64,000 bases of DNA from the NCBI RefSeq assembly GCF_001983165.1, contig NZ_MNPU01000001.1, positions 186,001 to 250,000 of the forward strand, given 5' to 3'. The notes below the pieces were generated by a model. That model worked only from the letters and a program-made list of their open reading frames with translations. It had not been told where the DNA came from and made no database searches. Shown piece by piece: positions 46,298 through 54,552 of the stretch (position 1 is its first letter; the number at the start of each line of letters is the position of its first letter). Origin of the DNA: Pseudomonas gessardii. GTDB taxonomy: Bacteria > Pseudomonadota > Gammaproteobacteria > Pseudomonadales > Pseudomonadaceae. A program made the translations under genes and the position numbers.

Positions 46298-47572
46298 ATG
46301 AATATGAATAATAAAAAAGTATATGTCCTGATCGTTGTGGCCGCTGCGTCCATGCAGGCACGAGCCGAAGAACCATTGCCCACCAATGGGTTTATTCAAG
46401 ACAGCAGCCTGAATATTTTATTAAGGAATGCGTATATCAGCCGCGATTACAAAGATGGCAATCAAGACAAGGCCGAATGGGGGCAGGCGATAAGTGCCAG
46501 GTTCACCTCTGGATTTACCGACGGGTTCATCGGGTTTGGGATCAACAGCTTTGCTGACTACGCTGTTCGCCTGGATGGCGGCAAGGGTCGCAGCGGTGCT
46601 GGCGGTATCGACTTTTTCAAGCAGGGCGACAGTGGGGCGCCTGCCGACGACATCGCCAAGGCTGGTGCGTCAATCAAGTTGCGTCTCTCCAAAACCGTCG
46701 TTGAATATGGTGACCAGATGCCGGTGTTGCCGGTCTTGCGGCATGACAGTGCCCGCCTGCTACCGGATGCCTACACCGGCACCCTGATCACCTCCAGAGA
46801 GCTTGAAGGGCTGGAAGTCAATCTTGGCCGTTTTACGGCGCAGTCCAGGAAAAGCGCCGAGGGGCGCGACAGTGGCGGGCTGGACAGGATCGATGTGTAC
46901 GGGGTGCGCTATCGTTTCAACAATCGCCTGAGTGCAGCGCTGTACGCTTCAGATATCCAACAGGTCTTGAAGCGCCACTATGCCAATCTGCTGTATGAAA
47001 TGCCGCTTGAGCAAGAGCGTTCGCTGACCGTTGACTTCAATGCCTATAAAACCCGCCTGGACAAAGACTTCGCGGCCGGGGCCGGTCGGGACAATGTGAT
47101 CTGGAGCCTGGCCGCCACCTATAAGACGGGGCCCCATGCGTTCATGCTTGCCCACCAACGCAATACCGGGGACACCGGATACATTTACGGTCGCTATCAA
47201 AATGCCGGTGGGGTGGGGGACAGCAATGGCACGATTTATGTGGCGAACTCCTACTGGTCTGACTTCAATGCCGAAGATGAGCGTTCCTGGCAGTTGAGCT
47301 ATGCCTATGATTTTGGCGCCAGCGGGGTACCCGGGCTGAGTTATCGGGTGGCCTATGTACGGGGTGACAACATCAAGACGCAGAGCACCGGTGACGGCCG
47401 GGAGACTGAGCTGTTCAATCAATTGCAGTATGTGGTGCAAAGTGGCAAGGCCAAGGACCTGAGTTTCAAGGTTCGCAGCTCGCACTTGAACGTCTCCAAT
47501 AAAGCGAGCAATTACAATATAGGGGGTAACGAACTGCGCATTTTTGTTGATTACCCGATCAGTATTTTCTGA
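46298..47572 (+). CDS. OprD-family outer-membrane porin
   Basis: The 424-residue porin has a signal peptide (basic M-N-N-K-K, hydrophobic core, cleavage near A-R-A-E). The OprD start N-I-L-L-R-N-A-Y-I-S-R-D-Y-K-D-G and a barrel ending E-L-R-I-F-V-D-Y-P-I-S-I-F follow. It lies at the end of the permease-to-FAH unit, 105 bases downstream, and likely lets the aromatic amino-acid substrate cross the outer membrane. Alternative ATGs at 46274 and 46304 exist; 46298 gives the best signal peptide. Confidence 0.9.
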   Translation: MNMNNKKVYVLIVVAAASMQARAEEPLPTNGFIQDSSLNILLRNAYISRDYKDGNQDKAEWGQAISARFTSGFTDGFIGFGINSFADYAVRLDGGKGRSGAGGIDFFKQGDSGAPADDIAKAGASIKLRLSKTVVEYGDQMPVLPVLRHDSARLLPDAYTGTLITSRELEGLEVNLGRFTAQSRKSAEGRDSGGLDRIDVYGVRYRFNNRLSAALYASDIQQVLKRHYANLLYEMPLEQERSLTVDFNAYKTRLDKDFAAGAGRDNVIWSLAATYKTGPHAFMLAHQRNTGDTGYIYGRYQNAGGVGDSNGTIYVANSYWSDFNAEDERSWQLSYAYDFGASGVPGLSYRVAYVRGDNIKTQSTGDGRETELFNQLQYVVQSGKAKDLSFKVRSSHLNVSNKASNYNIGGNELRIFVDYPISIF

Positions 47573-47612
47573 GGGGCGGTAACGTTGATGGGTTAATAGC
47601 GATAAAGAACAT

Positions 47613-47635
47613 ATTTGCCTATATATAAGGCAAAT
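47613..47635. terminator. A/T-rich hairpin after the OprD porin
   Basis: ATTTGCCT / AGGCAAAT arms with a 7-base loop, 40 bases after the porin stop. It has no G+C clamp or T-run, so termination is only possible. The rest of the 244-base gap before the lipase is AT-rich and probably holds its promoter. Confidence 0.35.
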
Positions 47636-47816
47636 CTGCCAATGTTAAATTTCCATGCCCTGTCGATAAAACAACCCTGTAGGGTTAGCGCGGGCTCGGA
47701 ACACCAGATCTATTAGAGATGTAAGTCCAGGCCTGGAAGTTTTGATCGTAATAATAAAATGCTGTATTTCCAAGTGCTTGTTTTTCTTAAAATTCAAATA
47801 ACAGGAAAAATGAATT

Positions 47817-49676
47817 ATGGCGATATTTGATTACAAAGGGCAAGACGCCCGTACGCTCATTTCTGATGCCTGGAACCTGGCCACCTACGCCAGTGGTGTT
47901 GCCACCGTCGGGGTGCTTTACAACATACCCGGGGCGGTCCTTGGCGAGGGCAACACCTTCACTCTTCCCCAGGGTTGGCGTGAGATTAATGCCAGCGAGC
48001 TGAATGTCGATAAAAGCCATCTGGACCTTACGGGGAGCTTCACCGGCGGGGATGTCCTCGGTGCCCAGGCCCGGGTGTTCGGGCAGTACGACAGTAGTGG
48101 CCAGTTGACCAAAATGGCTTTTGCCTCTGCCGGTACCAACTCGCTGATCGACCTGGCAGGCTGGCCAGCCATGATCGACAACTCTTATATCAACGGTTTC
48201 GATTACCTGTTGGATGCCGTCAAGGATTACGCCATCGGCAAAAACCTCAGCGGCAAAGACGTACTGGTTACCGGCTACAGCCAGGGAGGCTCGGTGACCA
48301 ACAGCATGTTCCTGGCCAAGGACACTCTGGCAGATGGCTTTTTCAAAGACTCGGACTATTTCGGCATGGAGTCGCCCAAGGTCGGCAACGACAGTGGCAT
48401 CTTCAACTTTGGCTTTGAAAACGATGTGGTGCACCGGCTGATCGGCGAAGAAACCAACCTGGGCAGCGCCGCCATCGACGCCCTGACCGGCAGCGATATC
48501 AACTACACCTCGACCACCGACAACATCGTGCTCTTCGACACGATCTACGCTTTGCCTACCTGGCCCAATGGTCCGTTCTCCATTGCCAACCTGACAGGCT
48601 GGGCTGCCCACCTCGAAGGCATTTTCATCAACCCCATCCAGACCATCAGCCAGTCGACGTTCTACGACTACATCGAGCGTGACAGCACCATCATCATCAG
48701 CAACCTCGACCCGATCAGCCGCAGCTTCACCTGGGTCAGCGACAAAGCGACGGCGACCTCCAACCACTATGGCACCCCGGCGTTCCTGCTCGGGACGTCC
48801 AGCGCCGATAAGCTGCAAGACGGTCGCCACGATGACTTCCTCGATGGCTTTGCCGGCGACGACAGCTTCCGGCTCAGCACCGGCACCGATACCGTCGCCG
48901 GCGGCGCGGGCAATGATAAGGTGTTCCTCAAAGGCGCCGCGGCGAACTATGAAGCGGTCAATCTGAGTGACGGTACCGTGTTCCTCAACGATACGAGCGG
49001 CCAATACGGGCTCAAGGAACTGCGCGGCGTCGAGCACGTAGAGTTTGAAACGGCCCTGGCCACCAATGCCAGCCAATTGCCCCTGATCGGCAATTTTCTC
49101 AGCAGCATCGGCCAGGCGTTGACCCCGGCCTACACCATCACCAGCGGCAAGCTGGATTACGAAGGTTGGTTCGGCCAGGACAAGTCGTACAACAAAGCCA
49201 TTGAAGGCACCACGCTGGCTGACAACCTCAATGGCACCAGCGGCCGTGACCTGATGTTTGGCCAGGCCGGTAACGACACACTGAGCGGCGGCGGTGGCAA
49301 TGACCTGTTGCACGGTGGCGCGGGCAACGACACCTTGTTGGGCGGTAGCGGCAATGACCAGCTTTATGGCGCCGCCGGCAACGATATCCTGGTGGGCGGG
49401 CAGGGCAACGATCTGCTCAGTGGCGGCGTCGGCAGTGACGTGTTTGTCTTCGACCAGGCAGGCTTTGGCCAGGATCGGATCAGCGACTTCAACATTCACC
49501 AGAACGGGCTGGATGTGCTGGTGTTTTCCAAGTCGCTCTTCGCCTCTACCGATGCGGTGATCAGTGCCGCCAGCCAGCAAGGCAATGACACGCTGATCCA
49601 GGCCGGAGACGCCAGTGTCACACTGGTGGGCTTCAACCCGGCGAATCTGAGCGCGGATATGCTCAGCCTGGTCTGA
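47817..49676 (+). CDS. Family I.3-type RTX lipase/polyurethanase
   Basis: The 619-residue secreted esterase/lipase has an alpha/beta-hydrolase half with the nucleophile in G-Y-S-Q-G-G (Ser155, in place of the commoner G-H-S-L-G-G), a likely Asp in F-E-N-D-V-V (about 203) and a His in W-A-A-H-L. The C-terminal half holds two blocks of calcium-binding nonapeptides G-G-x-G-x-D (about 345-370 and 475-545). It ends in a short hydrophobic D-M-L-S-L-V type I secretion signal and has no Sec signal. It is close to P. fluorescens polyurethanases and lipases. No type I exporter genes lie in the window. Confidence 0.9.
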   Translation: MAIFDYKGQDARTLISDAWNLATYASGVATVGVLYNIPGAVLGEGNTFTLPQGWREINASELNVDKSHLDLTGSFTGGDVLGAQARVFGQYDSSGQLTKMAFASAGTNSLIDLAGWPAMIDNSYINGFDYLLDAVKDYAIGKNLSGKDVLVTGYSQGGSVTNSMFLAKDTLADGFFKDSDYFGMESPKVGNDSGIFNFGFENDVVHRLIGEETNLGSAAIDALTGSDINYTSTTDNIVLFDTIYALPTWPNGPFSIANLTGWAAHLEGIFINPIQTISQSTFYDYIERDSTIIISNLDPISRSFTWVSDKATATSNHYGTPAFLLGTSSADKLQDGRHDDFLDGFAGDDSFRLSTGTDTVAGGAGNDKVFLKGAAANYEAVNLSDGTVFLNDTSGQYGLKELRGVEHVEFETALATNASQLPLIGNFLSSIGQALTPAYTITSGKLDYEGWFGQDKSYNKAIEGTTLADNLNGTSGRDLMFGQAGNDTLSGGGGNDLLHGGAGNDTLLGGSGNDQLYGAAGNDILVGGQGNDLLSGGVGSDVFVFDQAGFGQDRISDFNIHQNGLDVLVFSKSLFASTDAVISAASQQGNDTLIQAGDASVTLVGFNPANLSADMLSLV

Positions 49677-49695
49677 GAAACACACCTGTGTTAAC

Positions 49696-49729
49696 GGCGC
49701 CACCTTCTTTTACAAAAGAAGGTGGCGCC
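49696..49729. terminator. Perfect 16-base hairpin after the lipase gene
   Basis: GGCGCCACCTTCTTTT and AAAAGAAGGTGGCGCC arms separated by two bases, 20 bases past the lipase stop. The A/T-rich inner stem gives internal T-runs on both strands, so it can end transcription from the lipase side and possibly from the convergent metal operon. Confidence 0.7.
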
Positions 49730-49844
49730 CAGTGACCGGCTGCCATCCACGCCATGCCGTCTGCGTCGCCAGCCAGTTTGCAAGCGTTGCCGAAAACCTG
49801 TTCCCAACTCATCACTCCATCCGCGACAGCGGTAGGGAGTCGAC

Positions 49845-50669
49845 TCATTTCATATCCCTGGCCTGCACCCACAGCACCGCGTCCTGGGACAGGGGTTTGC
49901 CTTTATGGGTTTTCGTCGCCCCAATGTTGAGCGCTGCAATGCCCCACCAGCCGGCGCGGGGCAGGCCGATGCTCACGATCCCCTGGGCATCCGCATACGT
50001 ACTCAGAGACTTGAAGGCCGGTTGGGGAGCCGTGACATAGTCTTGCTGGCCGAAGACGTTGTTGGCGATATCGACGGAGTGGTTGAGGTATTCGACTTCG
50101 ACCTCGGCGAACGGCACGGGCTTGCCGTCGGCCAACACCACGGCGCGGAACACGCCCCCGGTCCAGTTGGCATAGGGCTTGTTGAGGGCCTGGATTTCCA
50201 CCGGCAAGCCCTGCGGCTCTGACCAATTGCCGGGTACGCCGCCCACGTTCACGATCAGTTTGGTGAACTGCTGGATATAGACGTCTTCCTCGGTTTCCAG
50301 GTAGGGCTCGGGTTCGAGTACAAACACATGGTCGCCCAGTGAGCGCACCAACGCCCGTGGAATCGACGCACGGTAGGCGCTCGCCTGGTTGCCGCGACTC
50401 TGCCACTGGACAGGTCGCAGGTAGTGGCGCAGGTCGGTTTGCTCGCCGCTGTGGGAGCCGATATGGCTGAAGGCGCGGGGTTGCCCCATGGCCATGGTCG
50501 GCCCGGCGGAGAACGGGTGAGTGAACACGATTGCAAACTCCAGGTCATCTGCACGCGACAGCGCCGTTTCCTTGACATAGAGCATCTGGAAGTGGGCCTG
50601 GGCGGCGCAGCTCACGCACCCGAAGGTCACGGCAGCGAGGGCTTGCAGCAGTCGTGGTGTGATCGCCAT
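49845..50669 (-). CDS. DUF4198/NikK-like periplasmic metal-binding protein
   Basis: The protein of about 274 residues has a signal peptide whose predicted cleavage leaves an N-terminal His (A-Q-A / H-F-Q-M-L-Y), as in NikK/CbiK-type nickel and cobalt chaperones of the DUF4198 family. Further His lie in F-T-H-P-F-S, S-H-I-G-S-H-S and D-L-R-H-Y. The C-terminal domain is Ig-like with G-W-W-G-I-A-A-L-N. A GTG start at 50681 overlapping the previous gene is also possible. It is the last gene of the ABC operon, suggesting that it hands metal to, or stores metal for, the transporter. Confidence 0.78.
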   Translation of the reverse strand: MAITPRLLQALAAVTFGCVSCAAQAHFQMLYVKETALSRADDLEFAIVFTHPFSAGPTMAMGQPRAFSHIGSHSGEQTDLRHYLRPVQWQSRGNQASAYRASIPRALVRSLGDHVFVLEPEPYLETEEDVYIQQFTKLIVNVGGVPGNWSEPQGLPVEIQALNKPYANWTGGVFRAVVLADGKPVPFAEVEVEYLNHSVDIANNVFGQQDYVTAPQPAFKSLSTYADAQGIVSIGLPRAGWWGIAALNIGATKTHKGKPLSQDAVLWVQARDMK

Positions 50670-50677
50670 GGTCGATG

Positions 50678-51001
50678 TCACCTTGAAATATCGGAGGACT
50701 GGATTGTGGTGTCATGGCCGTCTCCACCGAGGAACACCACACGATAGCTGCCGGTGGGCGCCTGGAACCTGTAGCTGTTGTCCTGGTCGACACGGGCGTC
50801 GAGCAACAGCTTGTTGCTTGCGTCCTGGACCTGGATTTTTCGACCCTCGGCGGAACTGCCATCGGTATAGCCCGCCTCGCACTTCACCCAGTCATCGTGC
50901 TCGATATAGCAGTCGAACACGGGGGCATGGGCCAAGGCTGCCTGACAGCACAACAGTGCAGCGGTCATGAACATCGGTTGGGCCAAATATCGGGGTTTCA
51001 T
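50678..51001 (-). CDS. Small periplasmic protein, NikL-like
   Basis: The protein of about 107 residues has a signal peptide ending A-L-A-H-A. The mature chain starts near His and has the pattern of NikL-type carboxypeptidase-regulatory-like domains: a Y-T-D-G-S segment, a strand with I-Q-V-Q-D, then D-Q-D-N-S-Y-R-F-Q-A-P and a closing G-G-D-G-H-D. NikL partners with NikK in some nickel importers. Two Cys (C-Y-I-E-H-D-D-W-V-K-C) may form a disulfide. The start at 51001 follows GGAG. It is placed just before the DUF4198 gene. Confidence 0.68.
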   Translation of the reverse strand: MKPRYLAQPMFMTAALLCCQAALAHAPVFDCYIEHDDWVKCEAGYTDGSSAEGRKIQVQDASNKLLLDARVDQDNSYRFQAPTGSYRVVFLGGDGHDTTIQSSDISR

Positions 51002-51030
51002 AAGGTTTGAGTCTCCACAGTCGAGGTTGA

Positions 51031-52026
51031 TCACTGCGGTGCCGATGCTTGAATGGCAGCCGCAGGGTTGCCAGCCGGCGCAAAGGCCGCCAGCAAGGCA
51101 TCCAGGTTGGCACTGAGCAGGGTTTCGTAGCGGTTGGCCGTGTTGGCGAGCAGGCCCGGGTTGCCGGTATCCAGTCTCAGCAAGCGTGCGCCACCGGCCT
51201 CGATGGCCTGTGCAATCCTGGAGTCAGGTGCCCACTTGTGGACCACCACGCGGATCTCCCGCTCGCGCAGGTAGCGGGTCAGGGCGGCGCGGTCGGCGTC
51301 ACTCCAGTCGATATCCTGGCGGACGAACCAACCGTCGACATACACGCCAAACTCGCCAAACAGATAGACCAACTCGTTGGCCAGCGACAGCACACGCAGA
51401 TCCGGTACTTCCAGCAGGCGCGCACCGTAGTCGGCCTTCAACCGGCGCAATCGGCCGTCCAGTGCGGCAAGGTTGCGTTCTATCTGCGGCGCATCGGCGG
51501 GGGATAAACGTGCCAGGTCGGCGGCAATCAGCGCCGACATGCGCATGGCATTGACAGGCCCAAGCCAGGCATACGGCGACGGGTCGCCAGCGCCATCACG
51601 AACGCCAGCCCAGGGCACATCGCTGGAGGGCACGCGGGTCACGGCCACGCTGGGCTTGAGGCTGTCCCATGAGCGTGAGGCATCGATCTCGACGATCCGC
51701 AGGTTGTGGCGCCGGGCCGTGGCATACAGGGGGTCAGCGCGCCACAGGCTGCTCAGGGTGACCACGGCGGCGGCCTGCTGGAACAGCGCCGGTTCCAGGC
51801 GTGACAGCGCGCTGGCCTGGCTTTCCATGGGCACGCCAGCCTCTGGCGGAACCCGTACCACCTCGAGGCGCGTGCCATCGCCGAGTGCCGCAGTGAGCGC
51901 AAAGAGCGCCGGCAGGGCAACAAGCACTGGCTGGCGTTCGGCTTGCGCCAAGGCCGATGACGGGCCGCCCAGCAGCAGTACCAGCAACGCCGGCCAGAGG
52001 CGGCGCAGAACAGTAGGCCGGGTCAT
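51031..52026 (-). CDS. Second, ligand-poor ZnuA-like solute-binding protein
   Basis: The 331-residue periplasmic protein has a Sec signal (L-L-V-L-L-L-G-G, cleavage near A-L-A-Q) and the cluster A-I (ZnuA/TroA) layout of two domains joined by a long helix. Positions that carry metal His in relatives are changed: the first loop reads P-P-E-A-G-V-P-M-E-S, the second S-P-Y-A-W-L-G-P-V-N-A where relatives have D-P-H-x-W-L-D-P, and the third L-A-N-E-L-V-Y. It may bind something other than Zn/Mn or act as an accessory. It overlaps the permease gene by four bases. Confidence 0.78.
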   Translation of the reverse strand: MTRPTVLRRLWPALLVLLLGGPSSALAQAERQPVLVALPALFALTAALGDGTRLEVVRVPPEAGVPMESQASALSRLEPALFQQAAAVVTLSSLWRADPLYATARRHNLRIVEIDASRSWDSLKPSVAVTRVPSSDVPWAGVRDGAGDPSPYAWLGPVNAMRMSALIAADLARLSPADAPQIERNLAALDGRLRRLKADYGARLLEVPDLRVLSLANELVYLFGEFGVYVDGWFVRQDIDWSDADRAALTRYLREREIRVVVHKWAPDSRIAQAIEAGGARLLRLDTGNPGLLANTANRYETLLSANLDALLAAFAPAGNPAAAIQASAPQ

Positions 52027-52928
52027 ACGCTGGCTCCCCTGAACCGGGACGCGGTGGCGCGGATCACGGTGGTGGCCACGAAGACCAATGCCGCGACGAT
52101 CACAATGGCACCGCCCGTCGGTACGGGAATCTGGAACTGCATCGGGGCCAGGATCCCGACGACACAGGAGAACGTCGCGATCAGGACGGCGCGGGTGACC
52201 AGTCCCGGCAGGGAGTGGCTGATATTGCGGGCTGCCGCTGCCGGTATCAGCAGCAAGGCCTCGACCAGCACGGCACCGATGATCTTCAGGCAGGCGACGG
52301 TCACCAGTGTGACCAACACCACGAACAGGTATTCGACGCTGCGCACCTTTACGCCACGCGCATGGGCCAGGCTCGGGTTGAGGCTGGACAACAACATCCC
52401 GTTGTACAGGGGCAGCCCGATAAGTGTGCACACCACCGTTATGCCAAGCAGTACGTTCATGTCGCGGTGGTCGACGGCCAGGATGGAGCCGAACAGCACG
52501 CTTTCCATCACATGGGTATTGATCTTCGCCGAGACGAACAGCAGCAACGAAGCGCCGACCGCCAGGGAAATGGAGAGGAACACGCCGATCAGTGTGTCGT
52601 TGGCCAGTGTGGTGCGGTGCTGCGTGTACTTGAGCGTCAGTGCGAACAGCAGGCAGAAACCGAACATTGAAAAGTACGGTGAGGTGTAGGATTCGCCGAT
52701 CAACACGCCAATGGCCACGCCGGTCATCGCCGCATTGCCCACGGACTGGCTGAAGAACGCCATCCGCTTGATCATCACCATCGAACCCAGCACACCCAGC
52801 AACGGCCCGATCAGAACGGCACACATCAGTGCATTGATCACAAACTCGTATTCAAAGGGTTGCGGCAAGAGGTGACTCGCGGCAAGGGCCTGGAGCCGGT
52901 CGCGAATGAAGTCATACAAGGCACTCAT
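52023..52928 (-). CDS. Metal ABC transporter permease (ZnuB/MntB family)
   Basis: The 301-residue inner-membrane protein has about eight to nine helices and belongs to the ABC-3 family. It begins with F-E-Y-E-F-V-I-N-A-L and shows the characteristic G-P-L-L-G-V-L-G-S-M-V-M-I-K-R-M-A-F-F-S. The later segment includes A-L-L-L-I-P-A-A-A-A-R. It forms the channel for a divalent metal supplied by the binding proteins. ATGA overlaps link it with the ATPase before and the second binding protein after. Confidence 0.9.
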   Translation of the reverse strand: MSALYDFIRDRLQALAASHLLPQPFEYEFVINALMCAVLIGPLLGVLGSMVMIKRMAFFSQSVGNAAMTGVAIGVLIGESYTSPYFSMFGFCLLFALTLKYTQHRTTLANDTLIGVFLSISLAVGASLLLFVSAKINTHVMESVLFGSILAVDHRDMNVLLGITVVCTLIGLPLYNGMLLSSLNPSLAHARGVKVRSVEYLFVVLVTLVTVACLKIIGAVLVEALLLIPAAAARNISHSLPGLVTRAVLIATFSCVVGILAPMQFQIPVPTGGAIVIVAALVFVATTVIRATASRFRGASV

Positions 52929-53605
52929 CGAATCACCTCCAGCCAGCGGTCGATCTGATCGGCGGGACCATGAAACAGCACCCGTTGGTTGATAACGGTC
53001 ACGGACTGCGCGAGACGCCTGACCTGTTCGAGGTCATGGTTGATCCACAGAATGGTGACGCCACGGCCCAGCAGCTCGCCCACCAGCGTCTCCACCAGGC
53101 GTACACCTGCCTCGTCGATCCCGGCGGTCGGCTCATCGAGAATCAACAGCCAGGGCGCCGGGCTGATTGCCTGGGCCAGCAGCACGCGCTGGCGTTGGCC
53201 ACCCGACAGGCTGCCAAAGGGTTTGGCGCCCATGGCGGCCATGCCGGTACGTGCCAGGGCCTGGGCATTGGCCACCTTGGCGGCGCGGCTTGCGCCCAGG
53301 AAGGCGGGCCGGCGTTGGCCCAGCAAGGCCATCAGATCGTTGACTGTCATCGGCACATTGCGGTCCAGGTCCGGCAATTGCGGGACATACCCCAGCGGCG
53401 CTGTGAGCGCACCCTCCAGGCGCACCTCCCCGGCATGGGGCATTTGTCCCAGCAAGACACGCACGAGTGAGGTTTTGCCGCCGCCGTTGGGGCCCACCAG
53501 GCAATGGAGCGTGCCGGCCTCCACGCGCAAGCTCACCTTGTCCAGCACCTGGGTGCCTTCCAGTTGCAATGAGACGTTATCGAACACTATCGCGGGTCCG
53601 CGCAT
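52925..53605 (-). CDS. Metal ABC transporter ATP-binding protein
   Basis: The 226-residue ATPase has Walker A G-P-N-G-G-G-K-T-S (about 33-41), the signature L-S-G-G-Q-R-Q-R (about 132-139), Walker B L-L-I-L-D-E-P-T-A-G-I-D (about 153-164) and a switch His in W-I-N-H-D. The start at 53605 follows AGGAGG at good spacing; a Met six codons earlier is in frame. It energises the ZnuB-like permease. Confidence 0.9.
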   Translation of the reverse strand: MRGPAIVFDNVSLQLEGTQVLDKVSLRVEAGTLHCLVGPNGGGKTSLVRVLLGQMPHAGEVRLEGALTAPLGYVPQLPDLDRNVPMTVNDLMALLGQRRPAFLGASRAAKVANAQALARTGMAAMGAKPFGSLSGGQRQRVLLAQAISPAPWLLILDEPTAGIDEAGVRLVETLVGELLGRGVTILWINHDLEQVRRLAQSVTVINQRVLFHGPADQIDRWLEVIR

Positions 53606-53619
53606 GGCTTGATCCTCCT

Positions 53620-54552
53620 TCATCGCTGCATGTATTCAACGGCCGCCGCCAGGGTCTCGAGGTTTTCACCCATGGCCACCTCGAACTCGTCCGCGCTGTA
53701 GGCACTGCCGGTGATGTGAGACAGCGCGAAAACCTTCACCCCGGTGGCGGCCTCGATAGGCTTGGCCAGGTCAATGGAAAAGTGTTTCTCGGCAAACAGC
53801 ACGCGCACATCGGCCTGCTTGATCGCCTCGATGGTGTTGGCCAGCTGGCGTGCTGTCGGGGCGACGCCATGGCGCGGCTCGATCACGGCACTGACGAACA
53901 GGCCGAACTCCTGCATCAGGTAGTCGTAGCCGGCATGGGTTGTCGCGCAGCGGAACGACGCCAGGTCGAGTGCGGCGAAGCGCGTCATGAAGCGTGCCCG
54001 TAGTGCGCGGATACGTGCGGCGTATGCCAGGGCGTTGTGTCGATACGCGCTGGCGTTGTCCGGGTCCAGTTCCCCCAGCCGGCGAGCGATCTCGAACACC
54101 TGTTGGATCGCTGCCGTGGTGGAAACAAAGGTGTGCGGGTTGACCACCTTGGCGCCTCCCTGGTCGCCACCGATGGGAATCAGGGCCACCGAGGCATTGG
54201 CCTGGATAATCGGCAATGTCGCCCCGCGGCCGGCGGCCTTGATGATCTGCGAGGCCCACTCATCGTGCCCGATGCCGTTGACGACCAGCGCATCGAGAGT
54301 CATCGCACGGGTGATGTCATCCGGCTGCGGTTGGTAGTTGTGCGGGTTGGCCTGTGCCGGGATCAGCGCAACGACCTGTGCCCGATCGCCGACGATGTTT
54401 GCCACGAAGCTGTAGTAAGGGTGCAGTGTGACGCCGATTTTCAGGGGGGTGCCCGAGGAAGGGCCGGTGCCGGCAAACGCGATGGCAGGTAGCAGTACCA
54501 GCAGCGCCAGGTAATGGCGCCACAGGGCAGGGTACTTCTTGGACAGGTTCAT
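53620..54552 (-). CDS. Metal ABC transporter solute-binding protein (ZnuA/TroA family)
   Basis: The 310-residue periplasmic protein has a Sec signal (cleavage near A-F-A-G) and the cluster A-I fold. Candidate metal ligands are present: His in N-P-H-N-Y-Q-P (about 70), His in N-P-H-T-F-V-S, His in T-T-H-A-G-Y-D-Y-L and the acidic residue in F-A-E-K-H-F-S. No long His-rich loop of ZnuA type is seen, so Zn, Mn, Co and Ni all remain possible. It heads the intact part of the operon and its ATG overlaps the stop of the truncated gene upstream. Confidence 0.87.
   Translation of the reverse strand: MNLSKKYPALWRHYLALLVLLPAIAFAGTGPSSGTPLKIGVTLHPYYSFVANIVGDRAQVVALIPAQANPHNYQPQPDDITRAMTLDALVVNGIGHDEWASQIIKAAGRGATLPIIQANASVALIPIGGDQGGAKVVNPHTFVSTTAAIQQVFEIARRLGELDPDNASAYRHNALAYAARIRALRARFMTRFAALDLASFRCATTHAGYDYLMQEFGLFVSAVIEPRHGVAPTARQLANTIEAIKQADVRVLFAEKHFSIDLAKPIEAATGVKVFALSHITGSAYSADEFEVAMGENLETLAAAVEYMQR

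Noticed and set aside
47787..49703. 638-codon minus-strand open frame opposite the RTX lipase
   Set aside because: It is an antisense shadow. The plus-strand frame has the lipase elbow, RTX repeats and secretion signal.
52027..52824. N-terminal extension of the second solute-binding protein by about 266 codons
   Set aside because: The extension lies in another frame of the permease gene. A signal peptide starts cleanly at 52026 with an ATG overlapping the permease end.
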